This document shows, one piece after another, positions 1 through 15,027 of a DNA stretch of 64,000 nt. A model generated the notes under the pieces. That model had not been told where the DNA came from and made no database searches. It saw nothing but the letters and a program-made list of their open reading frames with translations. Made by a program: the position numbers and the translations under genes. Numbering within the stretch: the first letter of the stretch is position 1; every line of letters starts with the position of its first letter. Source of the stretch: Gonapodya sp. JEL0774 (taxonomy: Eukaryota > Monoblepharomycota > Monoblepharidomycetes > Monoblepharidales > Gonapodyaceae); assembly GCA_027604505.1 (NCBI GenBank), contig JADIIX010000024.1:1-64000 (forward strand), read 5' to 3'.

Positions 1-147
1 AGCAAATATATTGTACACCTCGAACACCATCATACACTCCCGCCCCTTCGATCCATCCCGTGCAGTCCTCCACAACCCATTCTCCGCGTTTTCATAATAC
101 GACGAAGGGGAAAACAGTCGTCCCAAACACCGGCAAACGACAAGTGT

Positions 148-463
148 TTAGACGCTGGATGAAACAAGCGCTGATGCAACAATGACATAGTCTGGTCTAT
201 AAAACCGCATAAGCTCATCCACTCGAATGTAATCTCGAATATCCCCCAAGGTGTATTTCACCCGCGGAAGTTTCATTTGACACAACCATTGCTTGTTTTC
301 GTCTCGTGATACACTCATTATCCTGTTATTACAGTTATAATACAATCGAACCAACTCTTCCACCAATGACCCTGTTCCTCCAAAATATCATAATCTCGCT
401 GTCGTTCACGAGAGGAGCATATTCATCTTGACTCCACTTGAACCGGTTACCAAGTAGACTCAT
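148..463 (-). pseudogene. Frameshifted fragment of a CapD/FlaA1-type NAD-dependent sugar-nucleotide dehydratase
   Basis: The minus strand encodes the N-terminal Rossmann part of a polysaccharide-biosynthesis SDR (UDP-GlcNAc 4,6-dehydratase/CapD type): a leader near 463-385, the nucleotide-binding motif GGTGSL (about 384-367), then VSRDENKQW, LGDIRDYIRVDEL and DYVIVASAL (about 186-166). The two halves lie in different frames. The switch sits in a TTTT run at about 383-386, where one base fewer would restore the motif. Similarity stops abruptly after the ASAL motif, where family members continue with Lys and the catalytic domain; a stop follows at 148. Only about a third of the domain exists, so no catalytic YxxxK can be present. 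This enzyme type is typical of bacteria and some giant viruses and is not a usual fungal gene. I read it as a decayed insertion or transfer remnant. A gene assembled wrongly at the contig edge is the alternative. Confidence 0.55.
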
Positions 464-1227
464 GTCCCAGTCTCCGGGTTTCACGGTTCTCTTGAATTCA
501 AGTGTCTTCAATACTGCTTGATTGACATTGTGTTCCTGCAGTGTGCGGACTCTGCTGCGTCGATCCCTTTCGATGCTCTTACTCTGCTCTGTGCCTCTGT
601 CGGTGTCTGCTGCGTGTGCAGGTGGGACGCAGCGCAGGGAACTGTGCGCAGTTTTCAGCTGCGGAGTAGAAGTGCTGCGGCTCACAGAGAGAACGGAGTG
701 CGGATTGTGATGGATGAGTCTGGCGTGTTTCCGGTGCGTCGGTGTGCTTGAGTCCCGTGCTCCAGTCTGTTTTTCTTTGTGCACCGAAAGGCTTCAACCC
801 AGACCACCACTTCGCCAATATTATTCATCTCTGCTTTCTCGATATATTCACTCTCACTCTCTCTCATTCCTCACTCTATTTCAATGGATCCTTTCATATT
901 TTGTTACATCACCCGTCAAACCTGCTCCCTCTCTCCCCTCACTTCAATTCTGCTCCGCGCACGTTACCCTGAAACGCACGGCTGATACAATTGAGCTAAT
1001 ATAACGTTGGTTGGATATTTGGGTTGGAAGTGGTGGTGCTGTTTACTTGGAGATTGCCTTTTTGCTCTGTGGCACACAGAGAGGCAGGCTCACGAAACTT
1101 CTGTGAGGCAGTGTAGCTGCCAATTTGAGCAATATTGAATTGGTTCTCAGCCTCTTTCCCGAAGACACAATATGGTGGACGTTCTTCAACAGCCCCATCA
1201 GTTGGATGATCCTCGGTCTGGTCCTAC

Positions 1228-1288
1228 TGTGGACGGGGCCTGGGCGGCTGTGGACGGGCCTGGGCGGCTGTGGACGGGGCCCGGACTG
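1228..1288. repeat. Three tandem copies of a 20-21 nt GC-rich unit
   Basis: The unit TGTGGACGGGGCCTGGGCGGC occurs three times in succession with small differences: the second copy lacks one G and the third diverges at its end. Open frames across it exist on both strands, but none resembles a protein. It lies in otherwise gene-free DNA. Confidence 0.7.
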
Positions 1289-1624
1289 CTGTGTGCCCCA
1301 TGGAGGAGCACAATCTCGCTGTGTGCGCAAGGAGAGATCGGAAGACCTTTTGGATTCGACGGACAACTCGGACTCTAAGAGCTCTGAATATGCGGACGAG
1401 CCCTCACGCCAGCTTCTGAGACATACACTGCCTCGCTTACATTGAAGTTGAAAAACTTATTGCTCAACAAGAAGTCACCGAATGTATTCACACTAAGCTA
1501 AAGTTTCACACAAGATTTTGTTAATTATTGCCCGCCAGAACAGAGCAAAGAGTGTTTCCTGGATGGTGGGAAGTCAGACCATGGTTGAGATCGGAAAAAA
1601 GGGTACCAACCGTGCTTGAGTGCT

Positions 1625-1987
1625 TTAGAAATCGCTCTTCTTGCTCTTTGCAGCCAGCAACGCCAGATCGGTGCCGTTAACAACAAGGGATCCCGCCATT
1701 CCCCCAACAGTGGCGTCCAGAATGCCGCCCACGACTTGCGCCGAGCCGGCTGCTGTGCCCGACTTGCTCGATGTTGCCACAGAAGCTGTGGTCTGGGTTG
1801 TGGTGATGGTGTGGGCAAAAGGAGAATACATGGCTGGTTTGGAGAGGGGCTGACGTTTGTGACTCACGTTGATCGCTCCTTCAACGATGCGCCCAACTGG
1901 ACCAGGGACAAAAGCGCCGACAGTCATCCCGGTAACCCATGCAGCGCCACGGATGAACTTCTTTTTGGAATTCGAGTTGTCGCTCAT
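1625..1987 (-). CDS. Small hypothetical protein, Ala/Gly/Thr/Ser-rich
   Basis: Single-exon frame of 120 codons, read from the ATG that begins MSDNSNSKKKF. A frame extension upstream lacks a better start. The protein opens with a short basic stretch (SKKKFIRG), then a Gly/Val/Pro-rich hydrophobic part (VTGMTVGAFVPGPVG), a Thr/Ser linker, and a second Gly/Ala/Val hydrophobic stretch (VVGGILDATVGGMAG) before a basic tail (AAKSKKSDF). The two small-residue hydrophobic segments could be membrane-associated or glycine-zipper-like. I do not recognise a family. Composition and the uninterrupted frame favour a real gene; there is no homology support. Confidence 0.4.
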   Translation of the reverse strand: MSDNSNSKKKFIRGAAWVTGMTVGAFVPGPVGRIVEGAINVSHKRQPLSKPAMYSPFAHTITTTQTTASVATSSKSGTAAGSAQVVGGILDATVGGMAGSLVVNGTDLALLAAKSKKSDF

Positions 1988-2452
1988 TTCGTGGGTGGTT
2001 GATTTTGCTGTCACCGACTGTCAGCACAACTTGTTTTTAAGTCTGTCGAGCCTGAAACTGTTTCTCCGAAAGATACCTGTATGATGCGGCCCGTTAAATG
2101 CCGTTCACCGAACAGAAAGGCGGATAACAAATTTGTGCAAAATGATCCACGAAAGATTACCAACAATTCATGTGGGTAGGTTGTCGTCCAGGGATTGCGT
2201 GAAACCGAAGGTAGACGAGCCGCGTGGTTCTTATTTTATAGTAATTTTATTGGGAGATAGCTTGGGAGACAAACTTGGGATGATCCGTAGTGGCACTGCC
2301 ACGGACTACCATGTTCTCCCCTCGTATATGACACACATGTCCAACTCCTTCTCCTCCTTCGTCATTCATTTCCCAGAAGCTTCTCGAAAAAGGTGAATAC
2401 TGTATTGTCTGCCCCCGTCTTTGGAGAGGAGGACAGCTCTTGGTGTCGGTGG

Positions 2453-2650
2453 TCACGCGACTGACTCGCTCGGCAGAACCGGAGATGACTGGACTCGTGC
2501 GCCCCCAACCTCGCTGCCATTGCTCTGGACGAATATTCCTTGGTCCTGTGTGATGTATTGCAACGTTCCGTCAATGCCTATGCTGACTCCGCTCTTTTCA
2601 ATGATGATGGGGTGTGCGGCTTGGTTTGATGGAGTTGTTTTGGGGATCAT
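2453..2650 (-). CDS. Possible small hypothetical protein
   Basis: A frame of about 65 codons starting MIPKTTPSNQ and ending LPSESVA. The middle (IIIEKSGVSIGIDGTLQYIT) has balanced, protein-like composition, with predicted beta-strand character. No family is recognised and the frame is short, so this could be chance or one exon of a larger gene. Between it and 3,772 I see no other convincing coding sequence. Confidence 0.22.
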   Translation of the reverse strand: MIPKTTPSNQAAHPIIIEKSGVSIGIDGTLQYITQDQGIFVQSNGSEVGGARVQSSPVLPSESVA

Positions 2651-2659
2651 CTGAGTTGA

Positions 2660-6571
<3,912 letters not shown>

Positions 6572-7009
6572 GCGGACCCTGTGGCGAGGAGCGCCAGGGT
6601 AACGCAGGGCCGGGTGGGGCTCGGCGGATGATTGTAGTTCGAGGGTGGACCCGCGTATGTGCTGTGCTGTGGGTGTGGCTTGGTTGCGGAGGGCGGGTTA
6701 TGTTGGTGTTCATGGCAAATAGAATTGGGGGAAGAACCACGTCGTTGTGGAGCAGGCGAGTATATGTATCGGTCGTTGAGGGGTCGTACATTGGTTGTTC
6801 TCGATAGACGCGATCCACAATGTCGTGTCTGTAGGAAACTCGAAGTTTGTATAGGGAGTCGTTGAATTGTACAACATGCTGGCAGGGAACGAATTCTCGT
6901 TCGTGATCGAACCGAACCAAGATGGTTCTTTGCCTTGACAGAACTTTAGAGAACGATCGGACACACTCTCAGAAGAAATCCTATTGTTTGTACAAAATTT
7001 CCTTCTACA

Positions 7010-10000
7010 TCATGCGTAGTCACCAGATAGAAATCGCTTTGCGTCGTAATATGTGGCTTGAATCTTCTTACCACTGAACCAACGACCGTCAAGACTTTCT
7101 TTTGCTTTGGAGGAACCTGAGGGTTGGTTCGGCGTTGTGCACGTGTCAGAGACATCGACACATTCACGTAAGCATGTTGTACACGGTACTCACCGGCTAC
7201 GGAGTCGAACTGTATAAATATCTTGACCCGTGGTTCCGCTCCGTCAGCAACGTGTACGACAATGTCGACAACCTTACCAAACTTGCTGCACTCCTCCCTC
7301 ATATCATCCTTGAGATCCTCGTCAACGTCGTCCACCGTGAGGTTCGAGAGCTGAATGACCACGGACGCCGCCTGCGCCGGAGCACCATCACGTGCAGCGA
7401 GCTTGCGCATGATATCCATTCGCTGGTTGGCCTTGATCCCAGACATGTTTTCCTCGTTGGCGAGGGACTCGTCCCGGATGGCACCAACTGCGGCGGCCAA
7501 TGCAGCAGGCATTGAGAAAGAAGACGCGCTGGAACCTATGACAGGAGGGGGAGGGGCAAGTTTCGCTGTAGCGAGAAGATTCCGAAACGTGAGCCCCAGC
7601 AACACGATTGATCAAGCTCCTCCAAAGCACTCACCGATACTGGTGTTTATATTTTGTGCCGCCGCCAAGACAGCTGACGGTAACGATATCTTCACCGGAT
7701 TTACTATGGGAACCTTCTCCAAACCCTTCATTCCTTCCGGGAAGGGGCCGCCCACAATGCACTTGGAGATCCGCAGCTGCAATCCCCCAAGCTCAAACCC
7801 GCTCATGGCCTGAACTGCACTAACAGCAGCACTCTCTTCTTCAAATTCAATGAACCTAGAGATCGAAGGGAGTAAATTGACGCAGGGAGAGTTAGTTTCA
7901 TGCCGCAAGCCTCAAACAAGTGGCCGAGTTCTGAGTCCGAAGGTCTTCCTACGATATATCCATGCCTCCAAGGCATCGAAACACCCACTCAGGTGGAAAG
8001 GCAAGGATGGAGGAGAGGGAGAAACAGAGGGGAAGAAACAAAGAAGGAAAAGAAAGTTCTAGCGCCACGATCGCGCATCCCTCTAGCCTCGCCCAAACGG
8101 GAACCGAACTAAGCACGCGCATATTTCGAGCCCACCGGCGACACCAGTCTGGGGAGCTTGAGAAGCGAAGTGACGACAACCGGGCTTTCATCGTTGATTC
8201 AGCACGTGTAGACAGTGGGAGGGATTGCGGAACGATCATGCGCCAAAAAAGGCGCTGCCAGTCAAGGAAAAGGGTGTCGCAAGAACAAAAAAAGTTGGAA
8301 GGAACAGGCAGGAGATGTCCAGTGAGTGGCTTAAACAATTGAAGTTCCCACTACGCCAGTTCCAACTTCGACGATTCGGACCCAGAACTCGTATAGCCCA
8401 CTTCGTATCAGAAACAAAAATCCTCACCCGCATCCTTTGTGCTTTCTTGTCATCGGGTCGGGCTGCCAAGTTAAGTAAAATTTCACATTAAACTGTGATA
8501 CACAACCGAGAATATCCGTCAAGACTCACCAGCAAAGAGCACGCTTTCACCTTTCCAAACGATTCAAAAATATTTGAGAGGTCTGGCTCCTTCACATGTT
8601 CATTTACGTTTGCAACGTAAATTCGTTCGGGAGGAGGAGGAGGGAGCGATTCCGTCACGGAGGGATTATAGTTGTTGGGGCGTCCAACTTTCAAAGTCCT
8701 GAAAAGTGAATTTGGGGCCGCTCAACAAGATGTCGCATGATTCCCTTGGGTGCGTGAGAGACCCACCTCCCACCCAAGTTAAATCCGTTCATCGTGTCGA
8801 GCGCCATCTGCGCCGCCTCCGGCACATCATACTCGACAAAACAAAATCCCTTGTGCCTTCCGGTGGTAGGCTCAATGGTCATAGACGCCGCTCTCACCCA
8901 TCCAAACTGAGAAAACACAGTCTTGATGTGATGCTCATTGACTTCGAACGAGACCGAGCCGACGTAGATACGGGAGATGATGGCGATAGAGCGGGCGTCA
9001 GCAGCAGATTGGGAAGCATTTGCGCCGGCGAGAAGGCTCAAGGGAGAAGGTGCTGCAGGGAGGGTACCAGGACCAGGAGAGGCGCGCGGAGGTGTCCCTC
9101 CAGTGTGAGTATTCGCAGGACCGGTAGCAGCTTGACTTATAAGCTGGAAGAAAGTAGCAATATTCTGAAAGGTGGGGTAATCGATTTGAGCTTTTCCGTG
9201 GACTCACAATTGCAGTCTGTTCCTTTGCGAACTTCTTCGCCTCCTCCAACCTAGACCTCTGATCATCCGTTAGCAAACTAAGAGGGATCTGCCTCGCCCA
9301 TGCCCCAGTAGTGGCTGCTGGAGGCGCAGGAGGAGACCCAGCCCGGGAATTGGCAGGGGCTGTTGGTGAAGACGTAAATAGGCAAAACAGGAACTGCTGT
9401 AGCGGGCGCAAGAACAAGTACTCACATCCTCGACTTGAGCCGTCGTCTCTTCTCCGCCTCTTTCTGCGGTCGTCATCCGACGCGTCACTGTTCCGCCTCC
9501 GGCGGTCTCGAGACCTGGGCCAAAGCAAGGTCAGATTTACGAAGGTCAAGGTTGCATAGAGTCGAGCAAACCTGCTTCGCGTCCTGCTTCTTCGTCTTCG
9601 TTCTTCTCTATCCCTCTCGTAGCGGTCTCGGTCACGACGCCGGTCACGGGATCGAGAGCGAGTGCGGGAGCGGGTTCGACTGGTGGTGCAACGGGAGGTA
9701 AGAGAGTGAAAACAAAAGGGGTAAACTGCAAAGCAAGCAATTTGATAGCTAACCTTCCGCGAGCGTCACGACGGTCGCTAGACCACCGAGTGAATGTAGA
9801 GGCGGTGTGAGTAGGTGGCAAAACGAAACAGCTGTAGTAGCGACTCACCGCTCCCGATCTCTTTCCCTGTCCCTTTCCCGGTGTCTTTCCCGATCTCTCT
9901 CCCGGTCTCTATCACGCTCCCTTAACAAATTGTGTTAATTGGATTTGGAGGGTGAAACAAGCGGCATCGAGAGCACACCTGTCACGCGACCTATCTCTGT

Positions 10001-10715
10001 CAATCCGCCGTTTTTCACGAGATCTATCACGGTCACGGTCACGGTCACGGTCACCGTTTAGAGAGCGGTCACTGGCGGAGTAGTTGCTCTAGCAATCTTG
10101 CTTTTTAATAGTTAACAGAGCGAGGACTCACACGTCCCTTTCACGCCTCTTTTCCCTTTCCAGTTCCTTGGAGCCTTCTCGTTTCTCGTCACGGTCCTTG
10201 GTTTTTCGTTCTCTGTCGTCTCGATCACGCTTCTCTACGGACTTTTCACGATCCCGAGACCTGTCCCTCCTGTCCTTTTCGCGGTCTCGATCTCGCTCTC
10301 GGTCTCTCTTGTCACGTTTTCCACCTTCGTCCTTTTCCTTCTCTCTGTCCTTCCTCTCCTTCTTCTTGTGACGGTCATCACCCTTCTCGTCAACATCCTT
10401 CCTGTCCTTATCTCTTTTTGACTTCTCGACATCCTCCCCTCCATCATCCTCACGTTCCACGCGCTCGGACTTTCTCTTGCCTCTTGGCTCCTCCGCCCGC
10501 GTGTTGTTATCTTCGCCAGGGCCGCTCTCGTCCATTGGATCTGAAGCATTCGGCGTGGAAGAACGTTTGATGACCAAATTTGGTAGTGGTTCGTCTGTTT
10601 CCATAGGTGAGGGTTCGGGATGGTGAATTCCGTTGGGATTTGACATGCTACCCGTTCCCGTCGCAATCAATGTTGAGTTTCGGTCAGGTTTCCACACTTG
10701 GTGGACGGATTCCAT
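7010..10715 (-). CDS. PUF60-like splicing factor with RD/SR-rich N-terminus, two RRMs and a C-terminal UHM
   Basis: Poly-U/U2AF-related pre-mRNA splicing factor acting in 3' splice-site recognition. About 11-12 exons. The N-terminus carries long runs of Arg-Asp/Arg-Glu repeats (exons between 10,640 and 9,440). A helix LTDDQRSRLEEAKKFAKEQ follows, as in PUF60. RRM1 begins IISRIYVGSVSFEV and has RNP1 HKGFCFVEYDVPEAAQ; RRM2 begins ERIYVANVNEHV. The C-terminal U2AF-homology motif contains VDDVDEDLKDDMREECSKFG, and the protein ends KRFLSGDYA. The last exon (7010-7116) is in another frame and is joined through an intron with GTGAGT at 7193. The start is uncertain: MESVHQ at 10715 or MSNPNG at 10646. 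A WW-like peptide (TTYGKQYYHCHKRD) lies just upstream in frame, but I could not attach an exon to it. The RRM2 middle exon is odd (see findings). It runs convergent with RAB6. Confidence 0.85.
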
Positions 10716-11167
10716 CGCGCAAACATAATTAGCGAGCGTTGTATTTCCTCCAATGCTACACCAAACATTCTTGTCCCTCTTATGACAATGATAATACTGC
10801 TTTCCGTAAGTTGTCAGCCTGGTCGCCCGCAACAGTTAGAGCAACGCTTGCCACATGTAGAAACCACGAAAAAACATACCAATTTTAGGGAAAGGTGACT
10901 TGAAAGGATGAAAGACGTAAGTTTCCCACCATGGTTTCGAAGGATGGGAGGCGAACCAACCCATTTATGGTTCGTTCATCTCCCCCATATACAGGACGCA
11001 ACCGTTGAGGCGCCGTAGGAGCTTTTCAAGCGCTCATAAGAAACTAGTAGAGCATGAAACTAGTGGAGCAAACATAGAGCAGAGTGAGAAAAATCCGGGG
11101 GACTGACGTTTTGTGCTGAGGTGAAGATAGACACAACCATGAAGAACGAATTCTCAGGCGATTTGAA
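10716..11167. promoter_or_regulatory. Divergent intergenic region between PUF60-like gene and ARP10
   Basis: About 450 bases separate the two divergent start regions, so it likely carries both promoters. A short minus-strand frame (start near 10,964, MGWFASHPSKPWW) ends at a GTATGT donor and may be a 5' exon, but the splice phase to the next exon fails. No TATA box is obvious. Confidence 0.35.
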
Positions 11168-13579
11168 ATGAATCCTGGCGAAGGGGATCGGGGACGGGCT
11201 CCATCTACAGTGAAGTCACCAGCAACAACCCGTGCTACCCCATCTACGGCGTCTGCTCGGTTGAGGGCTTTGGCAGAACGACCACCTACGGCAACTTCTA
11301 GTGGAGCAGCGTCCGCAACATCAGCGGCGTCATCGATCTCATCACTACTCGCTTCGCTTCAAGCGTCACGAGCTGCACAGCTACCACGGGCGGGATCCAC
11401 AGCAGCAGTCACCAAGTCGAATTCGGGTGCTGCCAGCTCCAGCTCATCAAGTACCATTGCTACAGCATTGGTGCCCGCGAATCCACTTAGAGATACTGTC
11501 AGACGTACGACAGCGTATGGTGCAGACGAATGTGTGGTGTTGCAAATAGGTGTGTTGGTGTGGGCATCTCTACAGTCATGTAACAGCTTTGAGTAACACT
11601 CTTTTCACACTCTCCACTTATAGGTTCGCTTTACACCAGAATGGGATTCGCCGGCGAGTCCAAGCCTCGTCATGTGGTACCCAACACCATCCCTGACCTC
11701 CCTCCCCCACTTGGATCGCATGATAACATTGAGGGATCCCCTCTTGGACGAAAAGTGAGAGTGCTTTAATATATCTTGGATGCAAAAATAGGCGCATTGA
11801 GGTTACGAAGAAGTCCAGTCGCATTTCTTTGAATCTATTGCCCACTGTTCGTTACCGCAATGCTGACGCATTTTATGACTCACGCGACAAAACTTCCACT
11901 ACCAAGCTCGCACCACTTTTCATTCCTTCTCCACCAACTCCTGACCATCACGCCGAATTGACCCGCCGTCTCCATAATCTGTTCCGTGATGCTTGCCTCC
12001 ATCGACTACTCGTCGACCCGCGGGGAAAGCGAGTCGTAGTCGTGGAAGGGATGGGCTGGGCTGTGGGAGCAAAGAGGGCGGTTGTGGAGGCGATTGTGGG
12101 GTGTGGACAGGTGAGTTTAAGATGCGATAACAAGAAATTGAGCGGAACCATCCCCTCCATGTCGAGAATTGCATCTCGGGAAACTCAAGACTTCCCACAT
12201 TCTTCCTCTTCATCCATGTTTCTGTGGCCCTCTTAATCGAGGGATCATTTGCGTGACGCCAATGTTAAACTGACTTGTCCTGCCTGCCGGACTCGGCTGA
12301 CCCCTCCGTCCCTCCTCTTCCCATTCTCATTTGTCTCCCGCCCCTTCACGAATTTCAGGCCGCTTCAATCACCTTCATTCCGCATCCGATCGCTTCTCTT
12401 CTCCCTCACGCCCTCTCGCATGCCATCACCATTCACCTGGGCCACAGTGATTCGGTTATTGCTCCTGTGTACGATCGAAGAGTGCTCTGGAGTGTCTGCA
12501 GATGGCATCCTCGCGCTGGAGCTGCCGTCGGTGAGAGGATTAGAGAGGGCGTGAAGATGTGGGGTGGCATTGTTGTGTTTGGTGAGGGAGGTGATGAGGG
12601 TGTTGGAACCGAGCGGCGCGTCACTGAAGCAGATCTCGTGGCGATGGACTTGGTATGGAGAGAAGATGCAGTGGCACGGTGCTGCTTTGCCGCGGCGCTT
12701 CCTGACTGGAAAAAACGACACTATGACCTGAATGTAGATGGTGGGGCAGTTTCTACGTTCGGGGAGGAGGTTGCGGATGAACAGGACTCTGTTCATCCAC
12801 CATTCCTCTCTTCTGCACGGGACGTCCTCGTGCCCCTACCACTAGTTGCATCTGACGCTGGTGAAGCGCTCGTCCGAGTGCCTGGGTTTGTCCGCGAACG
12901 CGCTATTGAATGCTTGTTTGAATCGACAGAGTTCGGGGAGGCGTGGGAGTGGGCGGATTATCGGGTTCCACGAAAGAGAAGCAGTTCACATAATGAAAAA
13001 GAAAAAGGTGGGTGGGAGGTGCGAAGGAGAGAATGGTATGGTGGAGTGGCGGTCGAGGTAGCAGATGTGCTCCTTGCGGTGAGTTACGCAGTCTCGATTC
13101 CTATGGCCTCGCCCAACGTAAGCCTTATTTTGTTTCAACCTCTTCTTCCAGCTTCCGTTGGATCTTCGTCCAGTGTGCGTATCCCACATCCTCATTACTG
13201 GAGGTTTGTCGCACATGCCGGGGTTGCGTGCCCGGGTGGCCGAAGAAGTGCGTTGGACCCTGGAGAGAGATCCTCGGTACAAAGAACTGGCCTTCTTGGC
13301 AGAGAAAGTGGCGGTGATCCAGGGTGTGTGGGATGGTGGCATAGTCGGATGGACCGGAGGTGGGTCGTAATGTGATATAACAGGCTAATGCACCATCATG
13401 TCTCATGTCTCGTGCATTCTTGTTTGCGCCTTGCACCACAAATGTACTTAGCGTCGCTTGCTGGGTCTCTGAAAATCGGTTCTGCTGAGGAGGTGACACG
13501 AGAGAAGTGGGAGGGGAGTGCGATGGCGAGAGTTGATTTTGGCGAAGTCCTGGCTAGCAATCTGGCAAGAAGAGCTTAG
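11168..13579 (+). CDS. ARP10: Actin-related protein 10 (dynactin pointed-end complex subunit)
   Basis: Arp10/Arp11 caps the pointed end of the dynactin Arp1 filament, supporting dynein cargo transport. Six exons join in phase: 11168-11549, 11624-11754, 11802-12110, 12359-13078, 13152-13359 and 13452-13579, giving 625 residues. An Ala/Ser/Thr-rich N-terminal extension of about 120 residues precedes the actin fold. Diagnostic segments are QIGSLYTRMGFAGESKPRHV (start of the fold), HRLLVDPRGKRVVVVEG, FIPHPIASLLPHALSHA, PVYDRRVLWS, ILITGGLSHMPGLRARVAEE and the C-terminal W-TGGAS/EEVTREKW motif. The order and wording match ACTR10 rather than conventional actin or Arp1. The N-terminal extension and insertions make it longer than human ACTR10 (about 417 residues). 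Confidence 0.85.
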
Positions 13580-13684
13580 AGTTGTACCAGCTTCAGTGTT
13601 CCTTTCCATTGGGGACAAGTGTACCTGAGAAGATAAGGGGTTGCCGCTCCTTAGACACCCCAAAATCATGATCAGGACATATTG

Positions 13685-14869
13685 ATGCTCAACGATCTTC
13701 TTACCACAGAATACCAGGCGGAAAGTGACAATCAACCATTTGCCTCTTGTGTAATTTCTTTGATCACAGTTCTCACCATGATCCACGCCAATCTCCAGCG
13801 AACCGGCTCCATCACCTCCTCGCCGATGCCGGGCTTCCCGCACACCTTCTCTCACGTACCGCGGCAATCAACCTCAAGGCCATTTCTGGAGCAGCAGCGG
13901 CTGCGGGCTGTGCGGACGGGTCTGTGAGCGGGTGGGCACTAGAATGTGTCACGATTCACATGGACTCTGAGATTGATTTGAGTCCCATATTGTCCCACGC
14001 CAGTATTCTCATGGCGCTACACGATCTTACTGTGAGGCAAATGGACGTGGAGAACGAGAAAGTGCTGTGGGAGAGCGAGGCGCAACGACTGGAGGGCATG
14101 GTAGAGGAAGCGGTGCAAATGGTGACAGACTTTGAAGGGTGAGAGAGTCCATGCGATTTTCTATCCTGAAAAATGCCCCTGCTTATTTATTGCTTGCCTT
14201 CGATGGGCCATACACTTCGAAACCGTGGATAAATATGCATTTTGTCCAGCCTGCTCAGGCGGTTTCGCGAAAACGAGCCAGCGGAAAATAGGAAAATCGG
14301 AGAATGGCGTCGTAACGCCCAGCTACTAGCCCACAAAGGAAGGGAGTACGCAGAGCGGATACGAGCTCTGGAAGAGGTGAGATTGAGATCTTCGTCTTGA
14401 AGGGGCTTTCCTTTGCACGAGTTGGGATAGCTTGAGGAATAATGGCTCTCTTTGATGCACTATCTCCTGATTTGATATCTTTCGAAGGTGGTTGATGTGG
14501 GTTCGCTTGAACCGATTCGGGCTGCTTCCCTCCATCAATTGCGAGAGACTGTCAGGGAGCTCGAACAGACTGTTGTAGAGGAAGAAAAAAGACTAAATGG
14601 GTTTCGACAACTACCTCCGGTGAGTCAACTTGGATACAATGTGTTAGTATGAGATTTCCTACCTTGGATCATATTCATAGGACATGATGCTCGCCCGGCT
14701 AGAGGTGGAAAGAAAGAAGCAAGAGCTGGTAAGTCTGTTAGCCGCCTGTACTTTCAGTTTTACCTTTCAACTCGATTCTGTGCGTGTTATGTTCTTTTGA
14801 TGTGTATGCAATAATTCTCAGGCAATACTATTGAAACGGCGAGAGGGAGCGTTAACTAAATTCATATGA
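13685..14869 (+). CDS. HAUS1-like augmin complex subunit (coiled coil)
   Basis: Augmin recruits gamma-tubulin to existing microtubules for branching nucleation in spindles. Six exons join in phase (13685-13748, 13799-14138, 14250-14376, 14488-14619, 14681-14728, 14822-14869) to 252 residues. An N-terminal helical region (SNRLHHLLADAGLPAHLLSR) matches the place where HAUS1 has its conserved N-terminal helix. Central and C-terminal heptad-rich coiled coils follow, with RELEQTVVEEEKRLNGFRQL then LPPDMMLARLEVERKKQEL and a final KRREGALTKF, resembling the HAUS1 C-terminus in pattern and length (human about 278). The first exon, MLNDLLTTEY, is inferred from splice phase. Coiled coils attract false similarity, so the identification is moderate. 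It starts 105 nt after ARP10 ends, on the same strand. Confidence 0.6.
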
Positions 14870-15027
14870 TTGTAAGTTCTATCATAATCACGAATCTGCA
14901 ATAATACAAATGAAAGCGAGTACTGTTGGCAAGCAGAGCACACAAGGCGGAAGCAGGGCCCAGCTACAGTTGCAACCCCCTCTTCAGCAGACCTCGCTCG
15001 TTTTTACCACAGCACCTAGCGTCCGTC

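Noticed and set aside
1043..1445. Overlapping open frames of about 100 codons on both strands
   Set aside because: They are created by the GC-rich tandem repeat at 1,228-1,288 and have Pro/Arg/Gly strings without motifs.
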